Source: Bacteriovorax sp. (lineage in GTDB: Bacteria > Bdellovibrionota > Bacteriovoracia > Bacteriovoracales > Bacteriovoracaceae). From it: a DNA stretch of 64,000 nt. The stretch covers positions 38,815 to 102,814 of the forward strand of contig JAQTTZ010000003.1 of NCBI GenBank assembly GCA_028710485.1, in the 5' to 3' direction. This document shows, in pieces, positions 18,445-27,603 of the stretch. The notes below the pieces were generated by a model. It was not told where the DNA came from and did not search any database. It worked only from the letters and a program-made list of their open reading frames with translations. Each line of letters begins with the position of its first letter. Positions within the stretch are counted from its first letter, which is position 1. The translations under genes and the position numbers were made by a program.

Positions 18445-18457
18445 AATTTAGATGTTG
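18431..18457. terminator. Perfect 12-bp hairpin spanning the stop codon
   Basis: CAACATCTAAAT, loop AAA, ATTTAGATGTTG. The stem includes the last codons and the TAA of the 17824 gene. It is followed by only TTAG, so termination would be weak; it may rather protect the 3' end. Confidence 0.5.
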
Positions 18458-18748
18458 TTAGAACACTACTAAAGATCTCAAGGCGCACATTACTCTGGCA
18501 AACCCAAAGGATGGGGGATGAACCGCATTTATGGAAGTACGGCAGACCTTCCTTCAACAGAAGATGCCTAAAAAAAAATTTGCTCGCATTGATTTGAATG
18601 ATTCTCAAAGAAGAAGGGCGTATTCATTATGCTAGTGGAGCATTCTCACACATCGGCCGTTTTTCTTTCATTAGTCATCGTCACCAAATCTAAATGTTAA
18701 TTTTTTATCAACAGTAAAGTTTCAGTTATAAATGTCGATTATTAAGAC
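18458..18748. other. Intergenic stretch without a convincing gene
   Basis: A 34-codon frame opens with ATG at 18531 and ends at 18635 (begins MEVRQTFLQQ and is Lys/Arg-rich), but it lacks a ribosome-binding site and a recognisable family. The segment 18483-18560 contains GGCGCACA, GGCAAACC and a small CCCA/TGGG hairpin and might be part of a structured RNA; see the rejected list for the riboswitch comparison. Confidence 0.3.
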
Positions 18749-19747
18749 ATGAAGTTTCTGATTTTAATATCTCTATTCCTGTCTTTTTCTGCCTATTCGT
18801 TTGAAGTAGATAAGATTGATATTGAAAACCATCCTCAATCATCTTTTCCCACCATTTTAGTAACGATTGGAAACAAGACAGCTCCGTATTATGGAATGGA
18901 TAGCTCGCAAGATGAGGATTTAAAATTTATGAAAGAAAGTTCTCAAGTAAAAGGTGAAATCCCTTTAAGTGGCTATATCTTTGCCAAAGAATTTGTGGAA
19001 AGCTTCAGACTTTCAAATTTAGTGAGTAATAAAAAAGAAAAAATTGAATTCGTTAAAATATTTGAAGAAAAAAATGTGGGAAAAATGGTCGATTTTATTT
19101 TATCTGTCGATGAAAAAAAAAGACCTGCCAAGACTGAAAAAGAATTGAAGGTTATTTTAAATCTTATCAAACAAAAAAAATCAGATGAACTTCCTGAAGA
19201 AGTTGCGATATTTTCAACTGGCTATATAGAACTAAAATCACCTAAAGGAAATAATGAAAGGTATTTCATTAAAGTCACCGACGTGAATAAAGAGACAATG
19301 ACTTTAAATAACAATAAGACAAAAATTAATTTATTAAAATCTATAACGATCTATAGTTTTCAAAATATCTTATCAGGTCTCAATTTTGGAGAAATTGAAA
19401 AGGGTTCTGTGGAAGATCAACTGTTTAACAAACTTGAATCACTCAATCTTTCCATATGTGGACTTAATTGCCCACTGACCTTTACGACGGACTTAAGCTC
19501 ACTGGCCTTGAATGTTGGGAAGATTGTGAACTTTGAAGTAGTGGGTAATAGTAAAATTGAAAATATGGATGATTTTAATAAGTATGTTTTAGCACAACAG
19601 TGGTGCGTTCTGAATAATTTCTCCAATGCTTGCCATGTCCCTGAGCTAGACAGTGAACTATTGAACATGAGTAAAAATAAAATTATTAGTGAATTGATTA
19701 CGAAACACGGTTCATATGAAAAAATGTGCAAATTCTTGCAGAAGTAA
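18749..19747 (+). CDS. Secreted protein, family unknown
   Basis: A signal peptide (MKFLILISLFLSFSAYS) is followed by about 315 residues rich in Lys and Glu with no membrane segment. Five cysteines are confined to the C-terminal third (LSICGLNCPL, QQWCVLNNFSNACHV, KMCKF), and the N-terminal two thirds have none, which suggests two domains, the last one disulphide-stabilised. No family recognised. Base and codon use are like the neighbours. Confidence 0.6.
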   Translation: MKFLILISLFLSFSAYSFEVDKIDIENHPQSSFPTILVTIGNKTAPYYGMDSSQDEDLKFMKESSQVKGEIPLSGYIFAKEFVESFRLSNLVSNKKEKIEFVKIFEEKNVGKMVDFILSVDEKKRPAKTEKELKVILNLIKQKKSDELPEEVAIFSTGYIELKSPKGNNERYFIKVTDVNKETMTLNNNKTKINLLKSITIYSFQNILSGLNFGEIEKGSVEDQLFNKLESLNLSICGLNCPLTFTTDLSSLALNVGKIVNFEVVGNSKIENMDDFNKYVLAQQWCVLNNFSNACHVPELDSELLNMSKNKIISELITKHGSYEKMCKFLQK

Positions 19748-19782
19748 CCTCTATCGAATTAGGTATTTGTGTCTGGGAATCC

Positions 19783-20541
19783 TTAAAAAATTTTATACAT
19801 ATCATAACGAGTACTTTTCCCATTATAACTGGCCGTGGGATTTTCTTTAATTGGCACGGCACTTAGAGAACGTTTTACAACGACGCGGGACTTTGCAGTC
19901 TTTAAGGCCCATTCTAAAAATTCAGCGGAATCAAAATCTTCACCCACCACTTCTTTAAAAATTCGCATTTCCTTTCTAGGCAGGGCCGATTTTTTAGATC
20001 CTGTTTTTTCTGGATACATCGGATCGTAATAAATAACATCCGGACGATTTTCTTCAGTTATTGTTGAAAAGAGCTGTGAGGCATCTGCGAAGACAATTTC
20101 AAAATCTAGGGGATATCTTCTGATAGCATCTGCCAATAGTAAATAAATGGCAGGATGGCGCTCGAAAGTGCGAAGTTTAGCTCCAAAATAATTTATTAAA
20201 AGAGAATCTTTTCCAGTGCCGCAAGTAGTGTCCCAAACAAAAGGTCTTTCAATTCCTTTAATTCCAAGGGCCTTCGCCAATGGCTCGCGACTGATGGCAT
20301 ACTGTTGGCGTTGGTGATAGCGATATGTTTCTTCAAAATCAAAACACATAATGCCGAGATCCACCGAATGAAATTTCAATTTACCTTCAGAAAAATATAA
20401 ATAATCGCAAAGACCACAGAGCTTACGCTCTGATTCAATCTCTATACAAAACTTATTTTTGTCGTTAACGGCACCTTGTAGAAATGATGGCCAGGCATCA
20501 ATCTCTTGATCGCTCATTTTTATCTTTATTAATTCATTCAT
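19783..20541 (-). CDS. rsmJ: 16S rRNA (guanine-1516-N2)-methyltransferase
   Basis: Class I SAM-dependent methyltransferase. The RsmJ-specific order of motifs is clear: VWDTTCGTGKDSLLI (SAM-binding loop), RTFERHPAIYLLLADA, VIYYDPMYPEK (the DPMFP catalytic loop), SALPRKEMRIF, RVVVKRSLSAVP and the ending STRYDMYKIF. Length 252 is normal. It would modify G1516 of 16S rRNA. A start eight codons later (20517) is also possible, as neither has a strong ribosome-binding site. Divergent from gcvP. Confidence 0.85.
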   Translation of the reverse strand: MNELIKIKMSDQEIDAWPSFLQGAVNDKNKFCIEIESERKLCGLCDYLYFSEGKLKFHSVDLGIMCFDFEETYRYHQRQQYAISREPLAKALGIKGIERPFVWDTTCGTGKDSLLINYFGAKLRTFERHPAIYLLLADAIRRYPLDFEIVFADASQLFSTITEENRPDVIYYDPMYPEKTGSKKSALPRKEMRIFKEVVGEDFDSAEFLEWALKTAKSRVVVKRSLSAVPIKENPTASYNGKSTRYDMYKIF

Positions 20542-20590
20542 TAATAGTTATTATACTGGCAAATAATTCATTTTAAAAGGACGTGTGCTC

Positions 20591-23500
20591 ATGACAGCAA
20601 AAAACTCTGAAAGCAATTTCAAAAATCTTCCTTACGACCCAAAAAAACTTAAAAGAGAGTTAACTAAGTATTATATTTCTTCCACAAAACCCGAGCAGGC
20701 AGAAATGCTAAGCTCGATTAAACTTAAAACTTTGAGTGACCTCTATGCTCATATCCCAGATGATGTGAAATTCGACCAAGTGCCATTCGTAACTGAGGAG
20801 CTTTCTTATAACGACCTGATCGCTCATGTCGAAGAAGTTGCGGCCAAAAACAATGTAAAAACTTGTTTCATTGGCGACGGTTTAAAAAATTATAAAGTGA
20901 ATGAAATCGTACCTTATGTTTGTGGCCTGCGCGGACTAACGACGGCCTATACGCCTTATCAGCCAGAGAGATCACAAGGAACATTAAACACTCTTTGGAT
21001 TTATTCTTCAGCGCTTTCCATGCTGACAGGATTTGAAGCGGTTAACGCTTCTATGTATGACCGTTCGACAACTCTTTTTGAAGCGATTCAAGCAGCTATG
21101 AGAATTGTTAAACATACCAATACAGCTCTGATTTGCGAATCAATCTACCCCGGTGATATCGAAGTTTTAAAAACTCTCGCACAAGAAACTGGTTTAAAAA
21201 TTATCACGATTCCCACTGATCCAGAAACGGGAATAACTAATATTGAAATTGCTCGTGAGCTAGCACTCAAAATCGGATCTAACCTCGCGGCAATTGCTTT
21301 TCCTCAAGTCAATAATTTTGGAAACCTCGAAGACGTTCACGAACTAACAGATTTATGTACGGAACTCAATGTGCAATCAATTGCTCTGTTTGATCCAATA
21401 TTACTAGCGACCGATGGATTAATTCCTCCAGTCGAATACGGAAGCCAAAAACAAGGTGCTAATATGATCGTGGGAGAGGGACAGCATCTTGCTATCGCTC
21501 CCAATTTTGGAGGCCCTGGACTTGGAATATTTGGTATTCGTTATAATGAAAAAAATAAATTAGATATCCGCTCTACTCCTGGTCGATTTATTGGACGGGC
21601 CAAAGACTCAGATGGAAAAAGTTGTTTATGCATGGTTCTCTCGACTCGCGAACAGCATATTCGCAGAGACAAGGCCACTTCAAATATTTGTTCTAACCAA
21701 TCGTTTATTGCAACTGCCGCAGGTGCCGCTATTTTAGCTCGTGGCGAAGAAGGAATGACCGAATCAGCTCTTTTAGGACGCGACTACGCTCTTCAAATGG
21801 CACAAGTTCTCACGCAGTATAAAGGTGTGAACCTCGCCTTCCCTTCAACTCCTTTTTATAATGAATTCACGCTGGAACTTCCAATAACAGTAAGTGAAAT
21901 TCAAAAAAGAGCATCTAAAGCAAATCTTCAAGTGGGCGTTGACGTAAGCAATCGATTAAAAGACGGAAGAAATCTTCTTCTTCTTTCATTTTTTGATGTT
22001 CACACTGACGAAGATCTTGAAGCATTAGAAATCTTTTTCAGAGACAATTTCGAGGCGGAAGAAAATGACGAATTCCTTCCTGAAATTCCTGAAAACTTTT
22101 TACGTACTTCAAAAGTTGGCCTGCCAACATTAGAGATGGAAGAACTTAAAACTTATTACAAAAAACTGGCAGACTTAAACGTAAGCCCTGATGATAATAT
22201 TTATCCTCTAGGATCATGTACGATGAAATATAATCCGTACATCAACGATTATGCGGCTTCACTTCCAGGCTTTACTGATATTCACCCTCAAGCTCCGATT
22301 GAAGATGTTCAAGGATGCCTAAAAATTCTTTTCAGTATTCAAGAAATGTTCAAGTCTATTACCGGACTTCCTGCAGTAACAACTCAACCTGTGGCCGGGG
22401 CCCAAGGTGAATTGCTTGGATTAAAATTATTTCAAGCTTATCACCGAAACAATGGTGAATCAGAATCACGCAATATTATTTTAATCCCTCGCTCTGCTCA
22501 TGGAACCAATCCTGCCTCTGCTACCATGGCCGGATTTGAAACAAAAACTGTCGATGGAACTGACTACGGAATTGTAATAATTGAAGCCAATAAAAAAGGT
22601 CAGATTGATTTTGATCAAATGAAAGCGGCCATCGAAAAATACAATAATAGAATTGCGGGAGTAATGGTCACTAATCCAAACACTTCGGGAATTTTCGAAA
22701 CCTGTTTCTGCGATCTGAGTAAACTTATTCATGCCGTTGGTGGATTAGTTTATATGGATGGCGCTAACATGAACGCCATCGCTGGTTGGATTGATCTCGA
22801 TAAAATGGGTGTCGATGCTGTTCACAATAATCTTCATAAAACTTGGGCCATTCCTCACGGTGGTGGGGGCCCAGGAGACGGTATAGTTGCCGTATCTCAT
22901 CGCTTGATTGATTATCTTCCAGGCATTCAGGTTACTAAAGATAGTGCTGGAATGTATGATGTGGTGAAAGCTCCTAAATCAATTGGATCATTCCATCGCC
23001 ACTTTGGAAACTTTGCTCATAAAATTCGCGCCTATGCTTATATCAAGTCTCTCGGCGGCGCCGGAGTGAGAGAGATGTCATCAGTAGCTGTTCTTTCAGC
23101 TCGCTATTTACATGAAAAATTAAAATCTACTTTTCCAAGTCTTCCTGAAGGATGTGACAACGAAATTCGTATGCACGAATTTATTCTTACGATCTCCAAA
23201 GACACTTTTGCTCGCATCGAAGCAGGGGGAACTCCTAAAGCTCAGACCTTAGCAAAAATCGGAAAACTCTTTTTGGATTTTGGTCTACACGCTCCGACTG
23301 TCGCTTTCCCTGAAATTTATGGGTTGATGATTGAGCCAACTGAGACTTATAGCAAAGCGGAGCTAGATCGCTTTGCTGACGTGGTAAATGCGATTCAAGA
23401 GCTTATTAACGAGACTCCACATGTTCTTAGAACTGCTCCTCATTTTACTCCCGTAAAAAAGGTAGATGAAGTTGATGCCAATAAAAATTTAACTTTCATG

Positions 23501-23617
23501 GAAGAGTTAAAAATGCTTCCGCCCCTTTACGAAAATATTATTGATCCTTTGAAACTCTCGAAAATGAATATTTCTGATATTAGTCACGAGATTCTTCGGG
23601 CCCATAACGAAGCTTAA
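20591..23617 (+). CDS. gcvP: Glycine dehydrogenase (decarboxylating), GcvPA-GcvPB fused in one chain
   Basis: P-protein of the glycine cleavage system: decarboxylates glycine with PLP and passes aminomethyl to the lipoyl H-protein. Residues 1 to about 480 match the GcvPA subunit (AYTPYQPERSQGTLN, NASMYDRSTTLFEA). From about 485 the chain is GcvPB (VGLPTLEMEELKTYY, YPLGSCTMKYNPYI, PVAGAQGELLG) with the PLP lysine K750 in NLHKTWAIPHGGGGPG. The halves are of the two-subunit type although joined, giving 1009 residues against 957 in E. coli. The ATG at 20591 has AAAAGGA nine bases upstream and is preferred over GTG at 20585. gcvT and gcvH are not in the window. Confidence 0.9.
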   Translation: MTAKNSESNFKNLPYDPKKLKRELTKYYISSTKPEQAEMLSSIKLKTLSDLYAHIPDDVKFDQVPFVTEELSYNDLIAHVEEVAAKNNVKTCFIGDGLKNYKVNEIVPYVCGLRGLTTAYTPYQPERSQGTLNTLWIYSSALSMLTGFEAVNASMYDRSTTLFEAIQAAMRIVKHTNTALICESIYPGDIEVLKTLAQETGLKIITIPTDPETGITNIEIARELALKIGSNLAAIAFPQVNNFGNLEDVHELTDLCTELNVQSIALFDPILLATDGLIPPVEYGSQKQGANMIVGEGQHLAIAPNFGGPGLGIFGIRYNEKNKLDIRSTPGRFIGRAKDSDGKSCLCMVLSTREQHIRRDKATSNICSNQSFIATAAGAAILARGEEGMTESALLGRDYALQMAQVLTQYKGVNLAFPSTPFYNEFTLELPITVSEIQKRASKANLQVGVDVSNRLKDGRNLLLLSFFDVHTDEDLEALEIFFRDNFEAEENDEFLPEIPENFLRTSKVGLPTLEMEELKTYYKKLADLNVSPDDNIYPLGSCTMKYNPYINDYAASLPGFTDIHPQAPIEDVQGCLKILFSIQEMFKSITGLPAVTTQPVAGAQGELLGLKLFQAYHRNNGESESRNIILIPRSAHGTNPASATMAGFETKTVDGTDYGIVIIEANKKGQIDFDQMKAAIEKYNNRIAGVMVTNPNTSGIFETCFCDLSKLIHAVGGLVYMDGANMNAIAGWIDLDKMGVDAVHNNLHKTWAIPHGGGGPGDGIVAVSHRLIDYLPGIQVTKDSAGMYDVVKAPKSIGSFHRHFGNFAHKIRAYAYIKSLGGAGVREMSSVAVLSARYLHEKLKSTFPSLPEGCDNEIRMHEFILTISKDTFARIEAGGTPKAQTLAKIGKLFLDFGLHAPTVAFPEIYGLMIEPTETYSKAELDRFADVVNAIQELINETPHVLRTAPHFTPVKKVDEVDANKNLTFMEELKMLPPLYENIIDPLKLSKMNISDISHEILRAHNEA

Positions 23618-23633
23618 AACAGATAGAATAAAT

Positions 23634-23672
23634 TGACAGGTGAGAAACTATATACATGTTCCTCACCTGTCA
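23634..23672. terminator. Bidirectional terminator-like hairpin between gcvP and a 5'-nucleotidase gene
   Basis: TGACAGGTGAGAAAC, a 9-base loop and GTTCCTCACCTGTCA. On the minus strand all 15 positions pair with one G-U; on the plus strand one pair is lost. It lies between convergent genes. Confidence 0.7.
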
Positions 23673-23693
23673 TTGATTCAAAATAATAGGCCT

Positions 23694-25268
23694 TTATTCA
23701 CCTAATTCTGCATTTTGATTGGGCATGATTAAGAGATGATTTTTTTCACTTATAGCATTCAAGCTTAATGACCCCACACTTTGTGCAACTTTTTCTTCCA
23801 GGGTAGTCCAAATTTTAAATTTTGTATTTTTTGGACTGCGAAGAATGGCCGTCGTATAAGGACTCACTCCTTCAGCTCCTTTAACAATTCCTTCCGTAAA
23901 GGCCACGGTATAGTATTTATAAGGACTGATCGCTTTACCATTTATCAAGAGGCGTTTACTTTTTATTCCATGCTCAGTTTGCTTATACTCCATCGTGATA
24001 CCCGAGAAAGTTAATGGCTGTCCAAAATGAGTAAGGGCCTCAAACACCAAATGCAACCAAACACCTTTAATTTTTGTAGTATAAATTGTCCATCCATACT
24101 TTTCCGTTAAGTCGAAAACTCTTGGAATAGAATTAAAAAGATCGCGGCGAGAAACATTTCCAACTGGAAAATCTTCTCCATTCATAAAAGGCGTATGAAT
24201 GGCAATATCAGCTTTTGCCTTTTCTTTCATCGAATCTGTGATGAAATATGCCCATTTGCGAGACCCATCTTTATCATTAGATTTTAAATCCGAAAATCCA
24301 ACATGTTCATCAAGCCAATCTTTTCCATAAGTATTATCGAGATCATTATCCGCTTCTTCAACTAATGACTTAATTTTAAAATCACTCGCCTCATATTTTA
24401 CTGGAATTAATTCGTAAGAAACAATTTTTAACGGGTGCCCAACTTCAAGATCAACAACCAGACGGCCAAGGTATTCAGTGTGCATTCCCGCTTGAACGAT
24501 TGGCACAGGTACTTTTTTCTTATTAATACCATACGAAGGTTTAAAAAGGGCAGTATGTGAGTGCCCACCAATAATGAGATCAATGTATTTTGTTCGCTCG
24601 GCGAGTTTGATATCATTTAATACACCAATATGTGTAAGGGCCAAAATGAAATCATTTTTTCGTTGCTTGAGAATTTGTTCATAGTGTTTTGCGGCCTTAT
24701 ATGGATTGGTAATTCGTCCTCCATCAATGCGCCATTTGTAGAAAATTTCATTGGTGGTTAAACCTAATATTCCTATTTTTATTCCATCAATTTCAAACTC
24801 TTTAAATGGTTTTATTTTTGCCCGAATATTTTTGAACTCGTAATTCATTTGCAAATTAGCAGCAACTAATGAGAACTTTAAATCCATCTCGCCTAAGATT
24901 TTATCGAGATCATGTGTGCCCATTAAATAGTCATGATTTCCAAGGGCCCCGACGTCGTATCCCATTTCGTTATGGACATCGAATACTTTTCTTCCCTGAT
25001 CGGCCATGTAATATAAATTTCCTTCAGAAAAATCTCCCGCATCCATGACAAGCGTCTTTACTCCTTCATCACTCATTTTATTTTTGTAAAAATCGATCAA
25101 GCTCTTAAGTCTTGCTGCCCCTCCACGAGTGCTATCATGATCCGAGCTATCGAGGTATGAATGGGTATCATTGGTATGAAGTATTTGGATCAACTTTGCG
25201 TTTACTGCATGAGGATTCAGCAGAAAAAAAGCTGTAAAAAATAAAATGCTCAAATAATTTTTGCTCAT
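23694..25268 (-). CDS. UshA-family 5'-nucleotidase / metallophosphoesterase (paralog 1)
   Basis: Periplasmic or secreted two-domain enzyme likely to remove phosphate from nucleotides. The start at 25268 (AGGTG upstream) gives a signal peptide of about 24 residues; the longer reading to 25340 adds a charged, non-signal stretch. The metallophosphatase domain has HTNDTHSY, DAGDF, LGNHDYL, LTHIG and GGHSHT, the metal ligands of the family. The C-terminal substrate domain is more diverged (IKGVWLHLVFEAL, YTVAFTEGIVKGAEG). A close relative sits at 59355-60890 with the same shortened C-terminus. It could feed on nucleotides released from lysed prey or debris; that is inference. Confidence 0.82.
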   Translation of the reverse strand: MSKNYLSILFFTAFFLLNPHAVNAKLIQILHTNDTHSYLDSSDHDSTRGGAARLKSLIDFYKNKMSDEGVKTLVMDAGDFSEGNLYYMADQGRKVFDVHNEMGYDVGALGNHDYLMGTHDLDKILGEMDLKFSLVAANLQMNYEFKNIRAKIKPFKEFEIDGIKIGILGLTTNEIFYKWRIDGGRITNPYKAAKHYEQILKQRKNDFILALTHIGVLNDIKLAERTKYIDLIIGGHSHTALFKPSYGINKKKVPVPIVQAGMHTEYLGRLVVDLEVGHPLKIVSYELIPVKYEASDFKIKSLVEEADNDLDNTYGKDWLDEHVGFSDLKSNDKDGSRKWAYFITDSMKEKAKADIAIHTPFMNGEDFPVGNVSRRDLFNSIPRVFDLTEKYGWTIYTTKIKGVWLHLVFEALTHFGQPLTFSGITMEYKQTEHGIKSKRLLINGKAISPYKYYTVAFTEGIVKGAEGVSPYTTAILRSPKNTKFKIWTTLEEKVAQSVGSLSLNAISEKNHLLIMPNQNAELGE

Positions 25269-25376
25269 AGCTGCACCTCGTTCACGTTTATAATTAATAA
25301 ACAGTTCGGATTTATCAGCACTTATTTTAAAATTATACATGACTCGCCTTACCCGAGTATTCCGGAGGGGAAAATT

Positions 25377-27068
25377 TTGCTGAATATTGCCACTTTCTGT
25401 GATAAGTTTGGTCCTACACCACTTAATAAAGTTTTAAAAAATTCAGGACAATCTTCTATGCTCGATCATGCTCACAATGCTAAGCGCTGCACCTTTGCCA
25501 TCATCTCTCACCCCGATGCGGGTAAGACTACCATGACAGAAAAACTATTATGGTTTGGTCAGGTCATTCGTGATGTAGGCAAGGTTAAGGCCAAGGACGG
25601 AAATTATGCGAAGTCGGATTGGATGCAGCTTGAACAAGAAAGAGGAATTTCAATCAGCTCATCAGTCATGAGTTTTCCTTATGCTGATAGGGCCATGCAT
25701 TTACTCGATACTCCTGGACATAAAGATTTTTCAGAAGATACCTATCGTACACTTACGGCGGTTGAATCCGTGTTGATGATGATCGATTCCGCCAAAGGTG
25801 TTGAAGCACAAACAATAAAATTAATGGAAGTTTGTAGAATGCGGGACACTCCAATCGTGGCATTTATGAACAAATATGACCGCGAGGCAATGGACCCTTT
25901 TGCCCTACTCGAAAATATAGAGAAGATTTTAAATATTCAATGTGTGCCTATGACCTGGCCTATAGGATCTGGCGTAGATTTCAAAGGTGTATACGATCTC
26001 CGAACAAAGCAAATCATGAGTTTTAAGAATGCTAAAGATCCATTTAACCCAATCGTAATTGATGCAAGTGACTTGAACTCACCTAATGTTTTATTATTCA
26101 TAGGCGAAAGCTTACAAACTATCTTAAAAGACGAACTTGAAATGGTCACCACCGTCATCGGTGAATTTAGCGAAGAAGAATTTCTTGCTGGAATTCAAAC
26201 ACCTGTCTTTTTTGGTTCAGCACTAAATAATTTTGGTGTTAAAGAAACATTGGATATGATTGCTCTTGCTTGTCCAGGGCCAAAGCCCCGAGAAGTCAAA
26301 TTGCCACCCTTTGAATCTAACTCAGCAACCGTGACTCTCGATCCGGAAACAACCGATGAGTTCACCGGCTTTGTTTTTAAAATCCAAGCGAACATGGATA
26401 AAAAACACCGCGACCGAATCGCCTTCCTTCGCGTCTGTTCGGGAAAATTTTTACGTAACCAAAAAATTTATCACGTCAGAACTGGCAAAGAATTAAAGAT
26501 AGCAACTCCTTTAATGTTTCAAGCTCAAGACAGAGAGATAACGGAAGAAGCTTATCCTGGAGATATTATCGGTCTTCATGATAACGGAAAATTTCAAATC
26601 GGTGATACTTTTACCGAAGGATCAAAATATCAATTCACAGGTATCCCCAACTTTGCACCAGAAATTTTTAACAAAGTTGTTCTTAAAGATCCGATGAAGG
26701 CCAAGCAACTTGAAAAGGGATTGCAACAACTCTCGGAAGAAGGAACAGTTCAGCTGTTCACCAGACACTCTACCTCAGAGAAAATTTTAGGTGCTGTCGG
26801 TGCCCTGCAATTTGAAGTTGTAAAGTATCGTCTAGAAGACGAGTACAATGTAAACGCAGACTACGAAGGGTATTCATTCATCGGTGTTCGTTGGTTGAAA
26901 TTTGCCAGCGAAAAAGACCAGGGAACTTTTATGGCCAATAATAGCAGCAATATTGTCTACGATCATAAGAATCGAATCTGTTTTTCAGTCCGATCCGAAT
27001 GGGATCTAAAATTAGTCATGGAAAAAAACCCCAATGTTATTTTTTATAAAAACTCGGATTATAGATAA
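25377..27068 (+). CDS. prfC: Peptide chain release factor 3
   Basis: GTPase that recycles RF1/RF2 from the ribosome after termination. G1 SHPDAGKT (residues 44-51), switch I region with QERGISISSSVM, G3 DTPGHKDF, G4 NKYD, and the EF-G-like domains II and III follow, ending in the RF3-typical EWDLKLVMEKNPNVIF. The start taken is TTG at 25377 because GGAGGGG stands six bases before it. An ATG at 25458 (M28) would give the usual N-terminus and has AGGA nine bases upstream; both may be used. First gene of a translation-related run that extends to about 31.0 kb. Confidence 0.92.
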   Translation: MLNIATFCDKFGPTPLNKVLKNSGQSSMLDHAHNAKRCTFAIISHPDAGKTTMTEKLLWFGQVIRDVGKVKAKDGNYAKSDWMQLEQERGISISSSVMSFPYADRAMHLLDTPGHKDFSEDTYRTLTAVESVLMMIDSAKGVEAQTIKLMEVCRMRDTPIVAFMNKYDREAMDPFALLENIEKILNIQCVPMTWPIGSGVDFKGVYDLRTKQIMSFKNAKDPFNPIVIDASDLNSPNVLLFIGESLQTILKDELEMVTTVIGEFSEEEFLAGIQTPVFFGSALNNFGVKETLDMIALACPGPKPREVKLPPFESNSATVTLDPETTDEFTGFVFKIQANMDKKHRDRIAFLRVCSGKFLRNQKIYHVRTGKELKIATPLMFQAQDREITEEAYPGDIIGLHDNGKFQIGDTFTEGSKYQFTGIPNFAPEIFNKVVLKDPMKAKQLEKGLQQLSEEGTVQLFTRHSTSEKILGAVGALQFEVVKYRLEDEYNVNADYEGYSFIGVRWLKFASEKDQGTFMANNSSNIVYDHKNRICFSVRSEWDLKLVMEKNPNVIFYKNSDYR

Positions 27069-27601
27069 TGGCCAAAACGTTAGCAGAAGTTATCGGCGAT
27101 CCTCTTGTTTTTTTAGAAAATATTTTTTCTAAGATTGCAGACATTGAACTTAAAGTTGATAATTATGAACTAGACCATATCTGTTATCGTGTCCAAAGTG
27201 TTTCCGAATACAAAATAAAAAAAGAAGAACTCTCAAGTCTTGGAGAGCTCTTGATAGAGTCAATGGTCAATGGCCGATTGATTTCTACTTTTAAACTATA
27301 TGGGCCGATTGTTTACAAAAATCGAAAAATCTTTCTAGTTGAACTACCCAGTCCAAAATCAATGCATTCTTACCCCAGTGGCCTAGAGCATGTGGAGTTT
27401 GTGACAAAAGATCCTCTACAAAAAATAGTAGACCGCTATCCTCAATATTCATTCGAGGTTTTCGGCATTCATAAAAAAATAAACGCAGACATAACCCTAA
27501 AGCTGGGGGAGTACTGCATCCGCTTTCACAATCAAAGCCTGGAAGAAGTCATCAATCTTGAAAAAAAATTAAATACTAAATTAAAAAGTAGAAAAGAGTA
27601 A
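27068..27601 (+). CDS. yecM: YecM-family protein (VOC-like fold)
   Basis: The chain matches E. coli YecM along most of its length: DNYELDHICYRVQS, a GELLIESMVNGRLISTFKL block, FLVELPSPK and SGLEHVEFVT. These place conserved His, Glu and Arg residues on a vicinal-oxygen-chelate scaffold that would bind a metal. Function is unknown even in E. coli. The ATG overlaps the last base of the prfC stop codon, so the two are translationally coupled. Confidence 0.78.
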   Translation: MAKTLAEVIGDPLVFLENIFSKIADIELKVDNYELDHICYRVQSVSEYKIKKEELSSLGELLIESMVNGRLISTFKLYGPIVYKNRKIFLVELPSPKSMHSYPSGLEHVEFVTKDPLQKIVDRYPQYSFEVFGIHKKINADITLKLGEYCIRFHNQSLEEVINLEKKLNTKLKSRKE

Positions 27602-27603
27602 TT

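Noticed and set aside
18483..18560. Possible cyclic-di-GMP-I riboswitch (GCACA, GGCAAACC)
   Set aside because: The opening pieces resemble the class but the conserved ACGCAAAGCC segment and the second stem are missing, and no suitable stem closes the element.
18531..18635. 34-codon frame between two secreted protein genes
   Set aside because: No ribosome-binding site and no family pattern.
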